From Mariniblastus sp. (lineage in GTDB: Bacteria; Planctomycetota; Planctomycetia; Pirellulales; Pirellulaceae): DNA of 64,000 nucleotides. Positions 27,699-37,255 of this stretch are shown here, one piece after another (the first letter of the stretch is position 1; each line of letters begins with the position of its first letter). The DNA lies in NCBI GenBank assembly GCA_029251085.1, contig JAQXDZ010000020.1, forward strand, positions 1-64,000, in the 5' to 3' direction. Both the position numbers and the translations under genes were made by a program. The notes beneath the pieces are model-generated. The model searched no databases. It was not told where the DNA came from and saw nothing but the letters and a program-made list of their open reading frames with translations.

Positions 27699-29732
27699 CT
27701 AATCGGACGCGTCAGGTGAAGCGGAGTTTGATTGCAGGCTTTCAATATCGTCGGTTTGGGGAGTGGGCGTGAGGTTTGCTCTGGCAAAGTCGACGCGTTG
27801 GCTCTTGGTAAGTTCGTTGATCGTCTCTGAGATTTCCGAGTTGATTTTTGGAGCGGACTGAAATCGCCAGGGTAACGTGATGGAAAAAGTGCTTCCTTTT
27901 CCAACCTCTGAAACTAGCTGGATTTTACCTCCGAGAAGGATGCAGAGTTCTTTTACAATGGAAAGACCAAGTCCGGTTCCAGAGACCTCGCGGGTCAGCG
28001 AGTCTTTTCCAATCGCAGAGGGGCCTTGCCTGAATTTTTCAAAGATGATGGCTTGATCTGGGTCTGCAATGCCCACCCCCGTGTCTCTCACGTGGATTTG
28101 GAGTTCCGCTGGATCGGAATCTAGTTGCTCTGCAGTGACATTAATGCGTCCGCCCTCAGGCGTAAATTTGATCGCATTAGAAAGGAGGTTGGTTAAAATT
28201 TGTTGAAGTTTGATCTTATCCTGAAAGACAACCGGGAAATCAGGACTAACCTCAACGGTGAGTTGAATGTTTTTGGTTTCTGCTAGATTCGCAACCATCT
28301 CGCAAAGTTCTGAGATGAGCTGAGGAAGTTTGAATTCACTTGGATTAACTTTCATTTTGCCAGCTTCCAGCTTGGCCAAATCAAGAATGTCATTGATTAA
28401 ATCGAGAAGTAATCGTCCGGAGTTTCGAATGTTGGAGGCGAAGCGAACCTGTTTGTCTTCTAGGCCTTTTGCCGTTTCGAGGATTTCGGAAAACCCGATG
28501 ATGCTGTTCAATGGCGTCCGCAGTTCGTGGCTCATGTTGGCCAGGAATTCACTTTTAATCTGGTTCATCTCATAAAGCTTCAGATTCAATTGCGCCTGTT
28601 CGTCGACTTTGCTATCGAGGTCCTGGTTGGCACCCTGAAGCGCCAGTTGCGTATCCATGAGGTGGCGCAGCATACGATTGAAAGAGCGTGACAATTCCTC
28701 AAACTCATCTCCTGTGTTGACCTCGGCGCGAACGTCCATTCTGCCTTGGCTGACTTCCTCAGTAACGTCACGGAGGTGAGCCAAAGGTTTAACAATGACA
28801 TAGCGCACGATTGCCCAAAGAAAAGCGACGCAGATGACAACGGTTCCAATCGCAACCGAGATGAGAATTGCGCGACTCCGGATGAGAGTGTCCTGTGTTA
28901 GTTTGTTGTCGAGCGATATTTTTAGAAAGAGGGAAGGCGCGTAGTTGTTTTTTTCAGCGAGAATTTTATCGATGTCATCCGTTGTAATGTCATCTTCGAT
29001 AAGGCGTTGTTGAAGGCCATCGAGTTTCAGTTGGATATCTGGGTCTTCCGTGATCAGCCAGTGGCAGGCACTGCATTCTGCATTGAATATAATCGGGGCG
29101 TAATAAACGAATTGCCCGCCTTCGAAGTTGTCGACTTCCCAGGATTTCCAGTCATCGACCTTCGAATCCTCTTCGAGCTTTTTTTTCTCTTTTTCGTATT
29201 CGTCAGGGGCACTCTTTTTATACGCGTCCAGTTGATCCTGTTTTATCTGTTTCGGCTTGACCTTCTCGGTTAGCAGTTGGAGTCGGTTGCTTTCTTCTTG
29301 GTTGCTTTCTACTTGGTTGCTTTCTACTTCTTTGTTGGCCTCAGTTTCGGTTTCCAGTTCGTCTGTAACTGGTTTGGGTATTGAGAGACCTTCATTGAAT
29401 GTGCCAATGAGATTCCGAGTGACTTTGCTTGGTAAAAAGACAGTTTTAGCGGTGTACATATTCCCCGCTCCATCCTCAGCGAGCTTTTCGAGTAGTTCCT
29501 CCTCGGCTTGAGGGATGTTTTGAATATTCTTTAAGTGTGTCCGCAGGAGATGGTCCGATTTAAAACTTTTTGCCGTTTTCTGAATGTTGTCATAGATTTG
29601 ATCTTCGGTAATTTTATTTAATAGCCAAAAAGATCCCCCCATCAAACCCAATAGGCACATGCCGAACCAGATACGGATTTTCCGTTCAAGGTTAGACTCG
29701 CCAAGGACGCGTTTGATACCGCGATAGGACAT
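27699..29732 (-). CDS. Membrane sensor histidine kinase with periplasmic CxxCH haem motif
   Basis: A 677-residue kinase. Membrane helix 1 is near residues 21-40 and helix 2 near 286-316, leaving a periplasmic domain of about 245 residues. In it Cys220-Ser-Ala-Cys223-His224 is a c-type haem attachment motif (bases 29061-29075), preceded by [10 protein letters not shown], the layout of Tll0287-like/DUF3365 sensor domains. A Glu/Asn/Gln-rich segment (about 125-150) carries three ESNQ repeats. After helix 2 come a HAMP domain, a short coiled coil, HisKA with [11 protein letters not shown] (His402) and an ATPase domain with the N, G1 (DTGVGI) and G2 (GTGLGLSI) boxes. No response regulator gene adjoins it. 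A redox or gas-sensing role is inferred from the motif. Confidence 0.85.
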   Translation of the reverse strand: MSYRGIKRVLGESNLERKIRIWFGMCLLGLMGGSFWLLNKITEDQIYDNIQKTAKSFKSDHLLRTHLKNIQNIPQAEEELLEKLAEDGAGNMYTAKTVFLPSKVTRNLIGTFNEGLSIPKPVTDELETETEANKEVESNQVESNQEESNRLQLLTEKVKPKQIKQDQLDAYKKSAPDEYEKEKKKLEEDSKVDDWKSWEVDNFEGGQFVYYAPIIFNAECSACHWLITEDPDIQLKLDGLQQRLIEDDITTDDIDKILAEKNNYAPSLFLKISLDNKLTQDTLIRSRAILISVAIGTVVICVAFLWAIVRYVIVKPLAHLRDVTEEVSQGRMDVRAEVNTGDEFEELSRSFNRMLRHLMDTQLALQGANQDLDSKVDEQAQLNLKLYEMNQIKSEFLANMSHELRTPLNSIIGFSEILETAKGLEDKQVRFASNIRNSGRLLLDLINDILDLAKLEAGKMKVNPSEFKLPQLISELCEMVANLAETKNIQLTVEVSPDFPVVFQDKIKLQQILTNLLSNAIKFTPEGGRINVTAEQLDSDPAELQIHVRDTGVGIADPDQAIIFEKFRQGPSAIGKDSLTREVSGTGLGLSIVKELCILLGGKIQLVSEVGKGSTFSITLPWRFQSAPKINSEISETINELTKSQRVDFARANLTPTPQTDDIESLQSNSASPDASD
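29286..29330. repeat. Three 15-bp tandem repeats inside the sensor kinase gene
   Basis: Units at 29286-29300, 29301-29315 and 29316-29330 are GGTTGCTTTCTACTT with one change in the first copy. They encode the five-residue ESNQ(V/E) repeat in the periplasmic linker and keep frame, so copy-number change would only alter linker length. Confidence 0.8.
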
Positions 29733-29907
29733 AGGAGTTTAGGATTCTGTTGGTTGAGTTTACTCGTGAATCCATTGTAGGACTGCTCCGTAAACCAAGC
29801 CAGAGCGAAACGGGGGCGATCGGAAAGTCCTTACGAGCGTCAGAGGCTCACCAAGTTGGGCGATTTGTGGGGAACCATGATGCTCTCAGGTATTCTGGAG
29901 AATGCAG

Positions 29908-32205
29908 TTACATCATGTCCTGAGGGTCGACGTCGACGATCCATTGCACATCATTAATTGATTGGATGGTTTTCTGCGCAAGTTGAACGACCGATTGCAA
30001 AGTACCGGAACTCTCTGAACTAAGGAGCATATGGAAACGAAACTTCCCACGGAGTTTCTCAACGGGGGCGGCAGCGGGGCCCAGAACAGAGACTTCGACC
30101 CCCAATTTCTCGGATGCAAATTCAATTTGTTCAGCAATGTGGTCTGCCATTTGTTCGGCTTTTGACTCCAATTCGCCGCGAATAACGATTCTTGCTTGAA
30201 ACCCGAAAGGTGGGTATTTGAATTCGTCGCGATGAGGCAATTCCTCCGCGGCGAAACCGAGATAATCATGGCGCGTCGCGGCTTGGATCGCTTTGTGTTC
30301 GGGATCAAACGTTTGCACCAGCACTCGACCTCCTTTTTCTCCTCGTCCAGTACGTCCAGCGACCTGGGTCACCAATCCGAAGGTGCGTTCGGCTGCGCGG
30401 AAGTCGGGAAGATGCAGTGCGGTGTCAGCGTTAATGACTCCTACGAGTGTGACGTTTGGGAAATCAAGTCCTTTGGCGATCATTTGGGTTCCCAGAAGGA
30501 TTTTGATTTCGCCGCTGCGAAATTTAGCAAGTGCCTTTTCGTGGCTTCCTGGTTTCCGCATCGTGTCAGTATCCATCCGCATCATCGGGATCTCTGGGAA
30601 CATCGCAGCCACGGTGGCTGCTAATCGTTGTGTCCCCAAACCTGAAAACCGAATGGAGTCATTTCCGCATTGCGAGCATTTTTTTGGTTCGGGGATTTGA
30701 TGATCACAATAGTGGCAAACCGCCTTATTTCCATCGACGTGGTGAGTCAACGGAATCGAGCAGTCGGGGCAGGTTTCTACATTTCCGCAGCCGGGGCATT
30801 GGATGCGGGTAGAAAATCCACGTCGATTAAGCAGCAGAATGACTTGCCCTCCCCTAGAGACGGCCTGCGTGATTTCCTGCCGGAGTTTTTGACTGATGGG
30901 GCCAAAACGTTTTCTCCCGCCAAAATCGACGCGAAGGTCGATGGTAGCAACATCGGGAAGAGGCAAGTCGAGAACCCGTTTTGCGAGAGAAAGTTTTTCG
31001 TACTTGCCTTCGATCGTTCGCTGCCATGATTCGAGCGATGGTGTTGCTGAGCCAAGCACTAAGGGAATGCCCTCGTTGCTGGCTCGCCAGTCGGCAACAT
31101 CACGAGCGTGGTATCTTGGTGCTTTATCTTGTTTAAAAGATCCGTCGTGCTCTTCGTCGAGAACAATTAATCCTAGTCGAGGTGTGGGGGCAAAGATTGC
31201 ACTGCGGGCCCCAATGATTACTTGAACGCGGCCGGCTGCGATTTCCTGCCAGTGCCAGGCGCGTTGAGCGGCCGTGAGATGAGAGTGTAAAACCGCAACA
31301 CGATCAAACCGGGCTCGGAACCGCTGGCGAGTTTGGGGGGTGAGGCTGATTTCAGGTACCAGCACAATGGCTTGTTTTCCGAACTCCACAACTCTCTGAA
31401 TAGCGCGAATATAGACTTCTGTTTTTCCGCTTCCCGTTACGCCGTGCATCAGAAATGTCCGATGAGTGTCGGAATCGATATGTTGATTGATCTTGTCGAG
31501 TGCGTTTGCTTGTTCTTCATTAAGAACTAAGTCAGCCATTCTTTGTTCGCGTGGAATCTCATGAGTTTTTTGTTGAACACGTTTAGATGTCGCAACAATC
31601 AGGCCTTTTTTTCGCAGGGTTGAGATTGGGCCTTGGGTGCAGCCAACGGTTTCGGCGAGCTCTCGCGGTGTCCAGTCTTGGACGCTGCTGACAAGTGTTT
31701 TAAGAATGGTGGTTTGAAGTTGCGACAATTTCATTGTCTTGGTGCGTTGCAGCAAATCTTCGGCGGCGCTAAGAAATAGCATTTCTCGGGTGCCCGATTT
31801 GTTGCGAACACCGGTTGGAACAATCGTTTCAATGACTTGACCGACGGGACAGAGATAATAATCGCTAATCCAGTTGGCAAGGCCTAGCAGCGGAGCGTTA
31901 ATTAACGGTTTGGGGTCGAGTACTCTCCCAATAGGCTTTAATTTTTGAGGATTCACTGTGTGGGCGTCGGGGTGGCAAGGGCCAATAACCTCGATGCAGT
32001 AACCAATCATGATCCGGTTGCCGCGGCCGAGATTGACCTCCACGCGGACCCCCGGTTGCACAGATTTTTCCAAGTCGGCTGGGATGGAATAGTCGTAAGG
32101 ACCGTAGGGAGCCCCCGGGAATACGATTCGGGCAGCCAGCCAGTCATCCTGATCATCTAATTGCCAGGGCGGAGGTTCGACGTTGAAAAGAGATTGCTGG
32201 TCCAT
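29908..32205 (-). CDS. priA: Primosomal protein N' (replication restart helicase PriA)
   Basis: A 765-residue PriA, which recognises abandoned forks and reloads the replisome. The N-terminal DNA-binding region (about 25-200) includes GVRVEVNLGRGNR-like and LGLANWISDYYLCPVGQVIE motifs. Helicase motifs follow: Walker A GVTGSGKTEVY near residue 256, DEEH, GSATPSLESW and RGFSTRIQCPGCG. Eight cysteines in paired CxxC units (CPGCG, CPDC, CHYC, CSQCG) form the zinc-binding domain inserted between helicase motifs IV and V. GTQMIAKGLDFPNVTLVG and QVAGRTGRG close the core. Length fits the family. Confidence 0.96.
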   Translation of the reverse strand: MDQQSLFNVEPPPWQLDDQDDWLAARIVFPGAPYGPYDYSIPADLEKSVQPGVRVEVNLGRGNRIMIGYCIEVIGPCHPDAHTVNPQKLKPIGRVLDPKPLINAPLLGLANWISDYYLCPVGQVIETIVPTGVRNKSGTREMLFLSAAEDLLQRTKTMKLSQLQTTILKTLVSSVQDWTPRELAETVGCTQGPISTLRKKGLIVATSKRVQQKTHEIPREQRMADLVLNEEQANALDKINQHIDSDTHRTFLMHGVTGSGKTEVYIRAIQRVVEFGKQAIVLVPEISLTPQTRQRFRARFDRVAVLHSHLTAAQRAWHWQEIAAGRVQVIIGARSAIFAPTPRLGLIVLDEEHDGSFKQDKAPRYHARDVADWRASNEGIPLVLGSATPSLESWQRTIEGKYEKLSLAKRVLDLPLPDVATIDLRVDFGGRKRFGPISQKLRQEITQAVSRGGQVILLLNRRGFSTRIQCPGCGNVETCPDCSIPLTHHVDGNKAVCHYCDHQIPEPKKCSQCGNDSIRFSGLGTQRLAATVAAMFPEIPMMRMDTDTMRKPGSHEKALAKFRSGEIKILLGTQMIAKGLDFPNVTLVGVINADTALHLPDFRAAERTFGLVTQVAGRTGRGEKGGRVLVQTFDPEHKAIQAATRHDYLGFAAEELPHRDEFKYPPFGFQARIVIRGELESKAEQMADHIAEQIEFASEKLGVEVSVLGPAAAPVEKLRGKFRFHMLLSSESSGTLQSVVQLAQKTIQSINDVQWIVDVDPQDMM

Positions 32206-32446
32206 TGAACTAACATATCAGATTCGGTTGACACGTAGGGTCACGCCGCCCCAGTTCCAACAGGAATATTTGCGGGAGTAGTTGCCATTACTTTAAAGTG
32301 GTTGACCGCTGGGGGGATTTCGTGCTTACCGAAGATTGGCCAGCTTATGAATTTTCAAAAATTTACGCTAGTAGTTTATAATTCAAAGTTGTGTTAGGTT
32401 TCCGAGGACAAGAGACGAATTTAATAAACAAAAGGTTGATAAAAGT

Positions 32447-33058
32447 ATGCGTATTGGAGTGTTTGGAGGGTCGTTTGATCCAATCCATCAAGGTCATTTG
32501 ATATTGGCGGAACAGTGCCGAGAACAAGCTGACTTGGACGCCGTTTGGTTTGTCCCGTGTGCCTTGAGCCCTCACAAAGAGCAGGGAGCTCAAGGGACTG
32601 ATCGGCAGCGGATTGAAATGATTGAACTTGCAATTGCCGGACACCCTGCGTTCCAGTTGGCTCGCATTGAAATTGACCGTGGCGGGGTCAGCTATACCGT
32701 GGATACGCTGAAAGCAATTCGTGAACTGCATGCCGATGATGAATTATTCTTGTTGCTCGGTGCAGACTCGCTGGACAGTTTTGATACTTGGCGGGAACCG
32801 AGTGAGATCTGTCAGCTCGCGACGCCGCTAGTGGTGAATCGTCCGGGTGCTAAACAGATCGACCTATCGGTGTTCCAAAAATATGTAGACCCGCAGCGAT
32901 ATGAATCCTTTTGCAACCAATCAATTGTCAGTCCATTGATTGATATTCAAAGTCGGCAAATCCGAGACAAGGTATCGAATCAACAGAGTATTCGTTATCT
33001 TGCTCCCCGCGCCGTAGAGAAATATATCGAGACGCAAAAGCTTTATTGTCAAAAATAG
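32447..33058 (+). CDS. nadD: Nicotinate-nucleotide adenylyltransferase
   Basis: A 203-residue enzyme that adenylates nicotinate mononucleotide to deamido-NAD. The nucleotidyltransferase motif GVFGGSFDPIHQGHL is near the start, SPHKEQ and DTLKAI follow, and LLLGADSLDSFDTWRE and the C-terminal motif of the family (here ISRQIR-like, read as IQSRQIRDKV) are present. In most NadD proteins the latter is SSTxIR; here the first residues differ slightly. The next gene begins 15 bases downstream with a good ribosome site, so the two are probably co-transcribed. Confidence 0.93.
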   Translation: MRIGVFGGSFDPIHQGHLILAEQCREQADLDAVWFVPCALSPHKEQGAQGTDRQRIEMIELAIAGHPAFQLARIEIDRGGVSYTVDTLKAIRELHADDELFLLLGADSLDSFDTWREPSEICQLATPLVVNRPGAKQIDLSVFQKYVDPQRYESFCNQSIVSPLIDIQSRQIRDKVSNQQSIRYLAPRAVEKYIETQKLYCQK

Positions 33059-33073
33059 TGAGAGGGATTTGCG

Positions 33074-33340
33074 ATGTTGAAATATAAAGATTTTGTCCCC
33101 AAAGAAATTGTTGCGCCCGGTTTTTTAAACCCAGGTAAACACGAGACATTCGAGGCGGCGGTTCGAGCGGCGAACCAGTGGATCGCGGATAACGAAATCA
33201 AAATCGTCAGCATGGAAACGGTTGTGCTTCCCAATATTTGGAGTCGCTGGGAAGAGGGATCCGCGGATGCCTCAATCGGCACCAGTGGAGATAATCCGAG
33301 TCGTTGGCACCAATTCCTTCGGTGTTGGTATCACCATTAA
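33074..33340 (+). CDS. Conserved small protein of unknown function downstream of nadD
   Basis: An 88-residue soluble protein. GAGGG lies seven bases before ATG 33074. I do not recognise a named family, but the composition is that of a real gene: KHETFEAAVRAANQWIADNEIKIVSMETVVLPNIW is an alternating helix and strand, and the end (SRWHQFLRCWYHH) is rich in aromatic residues and histidine. The pattern of a helix followed by an 'I-V-S-METVVLP' strand suggests a small alpha/beta fold. It lies 15 bases after nadD and is convergent with the next small gene. The C-terminal His/Trp/Cys cluster might bind metal or an aromatic partner. Confidence 0.7.
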   Translation: MLKYKDFVPKEIVAPGFLNPGKHETFEAAVRAANQWIADNEIKIVSMETVVLPNIWSRWEEGSADASIGTSGDNPSRWHQFLRCWYHH

Positions 33341-33364
33341 ATTCAGTGTTTTCAGGGTTGCAAA

Positions 33365-33394
33365 GTTTCGATTGGGAAAGTTTCGATTGGGAAA
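33365..33394. repeat. Two perfect 15-bp tandem repeats between convergent small genes
   Basis: GTTTCGATTGGGAAA occurs twice in a row just before the stop codon of the minus-strand small gene. It is intergenic; no function can be read from it. Confidence 0.8.
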
Positions 33395-33395
33395 A

Positions 33396-33653
33396 TTAAG
33401 CGACTCGCTTGGATATTCCGTTTCGAATTGAATCATCAAGATTGAGCGTGGAAAGAAGTGGCTCATTGGCTAGCGTGATTCGGAGTTGTTCGAGCTGTTC
33501 ATTGCATGTGAGTGCAAGGTCGAGAAATAGCCATTTTGTGCCTGCAAACTCACAGACACCACCGCCGGTGCCTCCGAAGTAGTCGTAGCGGATGCGATAG
33601 CCAAGCGTTTCGGCAATCGCAACTAATTGATCAAATTCTTGAATGGTACTCAT
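33396..33653 (-). CDS. Small hypothetical protein
   Basis: An 85-residue protein (MSTIQEFDQLVAIAETLGY). The ATG at 33653 is chosen because AAGGA sits seven bases upstream; ATG 33659 would place AAGGA directly against the start. The centre, YDYFGGTGGGVCEFAGTKWLFLDLALT, has a Gly-rich loop with a cysteine followed by a strand, then a helix with NEQLEQLRITLAN. No signal peptide or membrane helix. I do not recognise the family, though the codon use and clean start support a real gene. Confidence 0.6.
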   Translation of the reverse strand: MSTIQEFDQLVAIAETLGYRIRYDYFGGTGGGVCEFAGTKWLFLDLALTCNEQLEQLRITLANEPLLSTLNLDDSIRNGISKRVA

Positions 33654-33994
33654 CGACATTCCTTGTCTTGGGCAAACCGTCATTCCTTGACGTTGTTGAG
33701 GGTAAGGTGGGGCGATTTTGAACGCCTCGATGCAATGTGGGGGCGATGATTTCTAAGCGTAGAAAAAACGCCTCTTACCCAACCCGATTATAGAGACTCG
33801 AGGTTTAGCCGCCCACACTAATCGGACGATAGCAGTATCTATGGGAAAAGCGGCGAATCGCGGTTAAAAACGATGGTTTTAAGTAGTTCTCGTAGTTTTT
33901 GGCAAAGAGGCAAGGCAGGAAGCCTGCGTGGACCGGGTTGATGTTCGCATCGGTGCGGAATGCCTAAATTATAACGACCATGGAGGGATCGCTT

Positions 33995-34828
33995 GTGAGC
34001 GACGGGCAGCAAAACGAAATTCAACGCCTTCGAAATGAAATCGATGCGTTGAAAAAGCAACTCGACCAGTCTCAGAGAATGACAGCACTTGGCGAACTCG
34101 TGAGTACCACAACTCATGAGTTTAACAATGTTCTCATGACGATCATCAATTACGCCAAAATGGGCATGCGTCACGATGACAAGCAGACCCGAGACAAGGC
34201 GTTCGATAAGATCAACAACGCCGGAATGCGGGCGGCCAAGATTACCAATGCTGTACTTGGGATGGCGCGAAACCGCAGCGAGCATTTCGAACTGACCGAT
34301 GTGAGCAAGTTGATCGATGAGTCGATGGTGTTGCTAGAGCGAGAGATGCAAAAGTATCGCATCTCAGTCGATATTGATATCGACAAAGACATCCCGGAAA
34401 TTTCCGCCATTGGGAATCAAGTTCAGCAGGTGTTGATGAACCTGTTGATCAATGCCCGTCAGGCGATGAGCGAGGGTGGTCAACTGGTGATCAAGTTGAA
34501 GAAGAATCTCCAGAACAACACTGTTGATTTGAGCGTGAGAGATTACGGTCCTGGAATCTCACAGGAAAAATTGCGGAAGATATTTGATCCGTTTTACTCA
34601 ACGAAGTCGGGACCGGACGAAACCGGTAAAGGTGGAACCGGCGTTGGTTTATCCACTTGCAAAAATATCATCGAAGCACACGGTGGAAAGATTCGTGTTG
34701 AGAGCAGTCTTGGAAAAGGGACTTGCTTTACATTGATGTTCCCCATGGAAAAACAGAAGTCGCCTGTCCAACTGGCGAGAGGTATTTCCGGTGCGGTTTC
34801 GCAGATCAATGCGACGACGGGTACTTAA
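33995..34828 (+). CDS. Soluble NtrB-like sensor histidine kinase
   Basis: A 277-residue cytoplasmic kinase. GTG 33995 is favoured because GGAGGG lies seven bases upstream; the ATG at 33980 overlaps that site. A short coiled coil (QRLRNEIDALKKQLDQSQRM) leads into the phosphoacceptor helix LGELVSTTTHEFNN (His41), then the ATPase domain with the N box LLINARQAM, G1 box DYGPGIS, F box FDPFYSTKS and G2 box GGTGVGLSTCKNI. There is no PAS or other sensor domain, and no response regulator is adjacent, so its input probably comes from a partner protein. Confidence 0.9.
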   Translation: MSDGQQNEIQRLRNEIDALKKQLDQSQRMTALGELVSTTTHEFNNVLMTIINYAKMGMRHDDKQTRDKAFDKINNAGMRAAKITNAVLGMARNRSEHFELTDVSKLIDESMVLLEREMQKYRISVDIDIDKDIPEISAIGNQVQQVLMNLLINARQAMSEGGQLVIKLKKNLQNNTVDLSVRDYGPGISQEKLRKIFDPFYSTKSGPDETGKGGTGVGLSTCKNIIEAHGGKIRVESSLGKGTCFTLMFPMEKQKSPVQLARGISGAVSQINATTGT

Positions 34829-34858
34829 TTTTAGGTTGAACCCAGAACGGCATTTTGG

Positions 34859-35698
34859 TTATCGCTTGGTCTGGCAGCGTTTGCAGAAAAAAGTTGCCCG
34901 CTGGGCTTGCACGATTCGGAGGACTTTCGCGTCCTTACATCGCGGGCAAGCCTGGCCTTCGCGATCGTAGACCCGGTGTTCGTTTTGGTAACTTCCTTCT
35001 CCATTGATGGCGTTTCGGTAAGTGCCATCGGAAAGTGTTGAGCCTTCGTATTCGATTGCCAGCTCAAAGACCTCGATCATCCTTTGATAGATGAGTTGCC
35101 ATCTCTTGGCCGTTATCTGATCACATCGCGTTTGCGGATGTACTCCGGCGAGGTGTAAGATTTCGGCGGCATAAAGATTGCCTATGCCGAGTACAATTTT
35201 TTGATCCAGCATGGCAACCTTGATTTCCCGCTGAGTGCCTTGAAATCGTTTGGGAAATTCGGTGGCAGAGATTGCCAACGCATCCGGGCCGAGTTTTCCA
35301 TCGGTCAATTTCGTCTCATATTCACTTGGTGACAGAAGAGTGACGTTGCCAAGTCCACGTCGATCCCAAAAAAGTACGTGTTTGATAGGACATTTTTTAA
35401 GTTGCAGAGAAAATCTTAAATGTTCCTGTGTAGGTGGATCGGCGATTAATACCAAACCGGTCATTCGTGGTTCGAAAATAAGTCGGTCGTTTGAGTCGAG
35501 TCGGATGACAACACGTTTACCGAGGCGATCAACACTGGCGATCGTTTTGCCCTGGATTCGCTTATTTAGATGGTCGATTCTGGGCTTGATGACGATTGGA
35601 CGTTTGGAGCATGGAGTTCGTGCTGCTTTGACAATCGTCGCCCCGACGATTCCAAGGACGCCTCGTCGCATCGTTTCAACTTCAGGCAGTTCGGGCAT
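34859..35698 (-). CDS. mutM: Formamidopyrimidine-DNA glycosylase
   Basis: A 279-residue Fpg/MutM that removes 8-oxoguanine and ring-opened purines and cleaves the abasic site. The N-terminus MPELPEVET gives Pro2, the catalytic amine, and Glu3. The family helix with VLGIGNLYAAEILHLAGVHP and the C-terminal zinc finger with two CxxC pairs (CPRC and CKRC) are intact, together with the VYDREGQ strand before the finger. Length is normal. It is convergent with the histidine kinase gene, 30 bases away. Confidence 0.95.
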   Translation of the reverse strand: MPELPEVETMRRGVLGIVGATIVKAARTPCSKRPIVIKPRIDHLNKRIQGKTIASVDRLGKRVVIRLDSNDRLIFEPRMTGLVLIADPPTQEHLRFSLQLKKCPIKHVLFWDRRGLGNVTLLSPSEYETKLTDGKLGPDALAISATEFPKRFQGTQREIKVAMLDQKIVLGIGNLYAAEILHLAGVHPQTRCDQITAKRWQLIYQRMIEVFELAIEYEGSTLSDGTYRNAINGEGSYQNEHRVYDREGQACPRCKDAKVLRIVQAQRATFFCKRCQTKR

Positions 35699-35958
35699 GG
35701 GGGCTAAACTCTCAAGCGAGGGTGTAATTGGCTGTATTTACGATCGGCGGCGATGGGCCGGATGGTTTCTGGTCGTGAGGGTTTTGGGGTAATTAGGAAT
35801 TAGCTTTGGCTGAATTTATAGCCCTGCCTCTTTATACCGACAAAGGTTATGACGAGAAACGATAACCGGTTACAATCAGGATAATGGCGGAAACAATCTG
35901 GCAACTGGATGTTTTCAGCCGTGACATTTTTTTCTTAGTTTGATTTAAACGATAACCC

Positions 35959-37197
35959 ATGACCAGTCATTTTTTACCGAAACCGAGTCCCGATGCCAGT
36001 CTGCCCGATGAGAAGGGGCGTTTTGGAGAATTTGGTGGACGGTTTGTTCCCGAGACACTCATTGCCGCACTCGATCAGCTCGAAACTGAGTATTATCAAT
36101 CCCAAAAAGATCCGGCGTTTCAGGCAGAGTTGGACGTCTTGCTTCGCGATTTTGTAGGCCGCCCTTCCCCGCTCTACTTCGCCAAGCGACTAACTGAGCA
36201 TTGCGGTGGAGCGCAGATTTGGTTTAAGCGAGAGGATTTGAATCATACGGGTGCTCACAAAATTAACAGTACCCTCGGTCAGGCTTTACTGACGATTCGA
36301 ATGGGAAAAAAAAGAGTCATTGCGGAGACTGGTGCTGGCCAGCACGGAGTGGCGACGGCCACGGCCTGTGCACATTTTGGGATACCCTGTGTTATCTACA
36401 TGGGCGAGGAGGATATCCGCCGGCAACAGCCCAATGTTCAAAGCATGAAAATGCTCGGGGCTGAGATCTGCCCCGTGACCACTGGATCGCGGACACTTCG
36501 CGACGCGGTCAACCAGGCGATGCGGGATTGGATGAGCTCTGTCGCGGATACACATTACATTTTGGGCTCGGTCGTTGGCCCCCATCCCTTTCCCTTGATT
36601 GTACGAGACTATCAGGCGGTGATTGGCCGAGAGACAATTCAGCAATCGCAAGAGCGGTTCGGGCGGTTACCAGATGCGGTAGTTGCTTGTGTGGGCGGAG
36701 GCAGTAACGCGGCGGGGATGTTCTATCCGTTTGTTGCCGAAACGGATGTTCCGCTGGTCGGTGTCGAAGCTGGAGGAGAAAGTGATCAACCAGGTCGTCA
36801 TGCCTCCAGTTTGACCTTTGGTAAGCCAGGCGTCTTGCATGGAAGTTTCAGTTACGTATTGCAGGATGAAGACGGGCAGACGGACGATGTTCACTCCGCT
36901 TCGGCCGGTCTCGATTATCCAGGAGTCGGCCCCGAGCATAGTCATTGGAAATCGACTGGACGCGTTGAGTATCGCAGTTGCCGAGATGATGAAGCTCTCG
37001 CAGCTTTCGATCTGGTGGCTCGCAATGAAGGTATTTTGCCGGCATTGGAAACCTCCCATGCGATTGCCAAAGGAATGGAAGTTGCGAAAGAGCGTGGAAA
37101 AGATGAGGTGGTAGTCATCTGTCTCTCAGGACGCGGTGATAAAGATGCTGGCGAGATCCAGCGTTTAAAAAATGAAGCGGCGGCTCGTCAGACCTAA
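35959..37197 (+). CDS. trpB: Tryptophan synthase beta chain
   Basis: A 412-residue PLP enzyme that condenses indole with serine. The start region [20 protein letters not shown] is the family N-terminus. The PLP lysine is in the conserved HTGAHKINS motif, [15 protein letters not shown] follows, and the phosphate-binding loop appears as [23 protein letters not shown] and the C-terminal LSGRGDKD match classic TrpB1 rather than TrpB2. trpA follows after 58 bases; no other trp genes are in the window. Confidence 0.97.
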   Translation: MTSHFLPKPSPDASLPDEKGRFGEFGGRFVPETLIAALDQLETEYYQSQKDPAFQAELDVLLRDFVGRPSPLYFAKRLTEHCGGAQIWFKREDLNHTGAHKINSTLGQALLTIRMGKKRVIAETGAGQHGVATATACAHFGIPCVIYMGEEDIRRQQPNVQSMKMLGAEICPVTTGSRTLRDAVNQAMRDWMSSVADTHYILGSVVGPHPFPLIVRDYQAVIGRETIQQSQERFGRLPDAVVACVGGGSNAAGMFYPFVAETDVPLVGVEAGGESDQPGRHASSLTFGKPGVLHGSFSYVLQDEDGQTDDVHSASAGLDYPGVGPEHSHWKSTGRVEYRSCRDDEALAAFDLVARNEGILPALETSHAIAKGMEVAKERGKDEVVVICLSGRGDKDAGEIQRLKNEAAARQT

Positions 37198-37255
37198 ACA
37201 AGGCTCTTGAGCTTTTTCATAACTTCAACGTAACAGCACAATACAGGAACTATCT

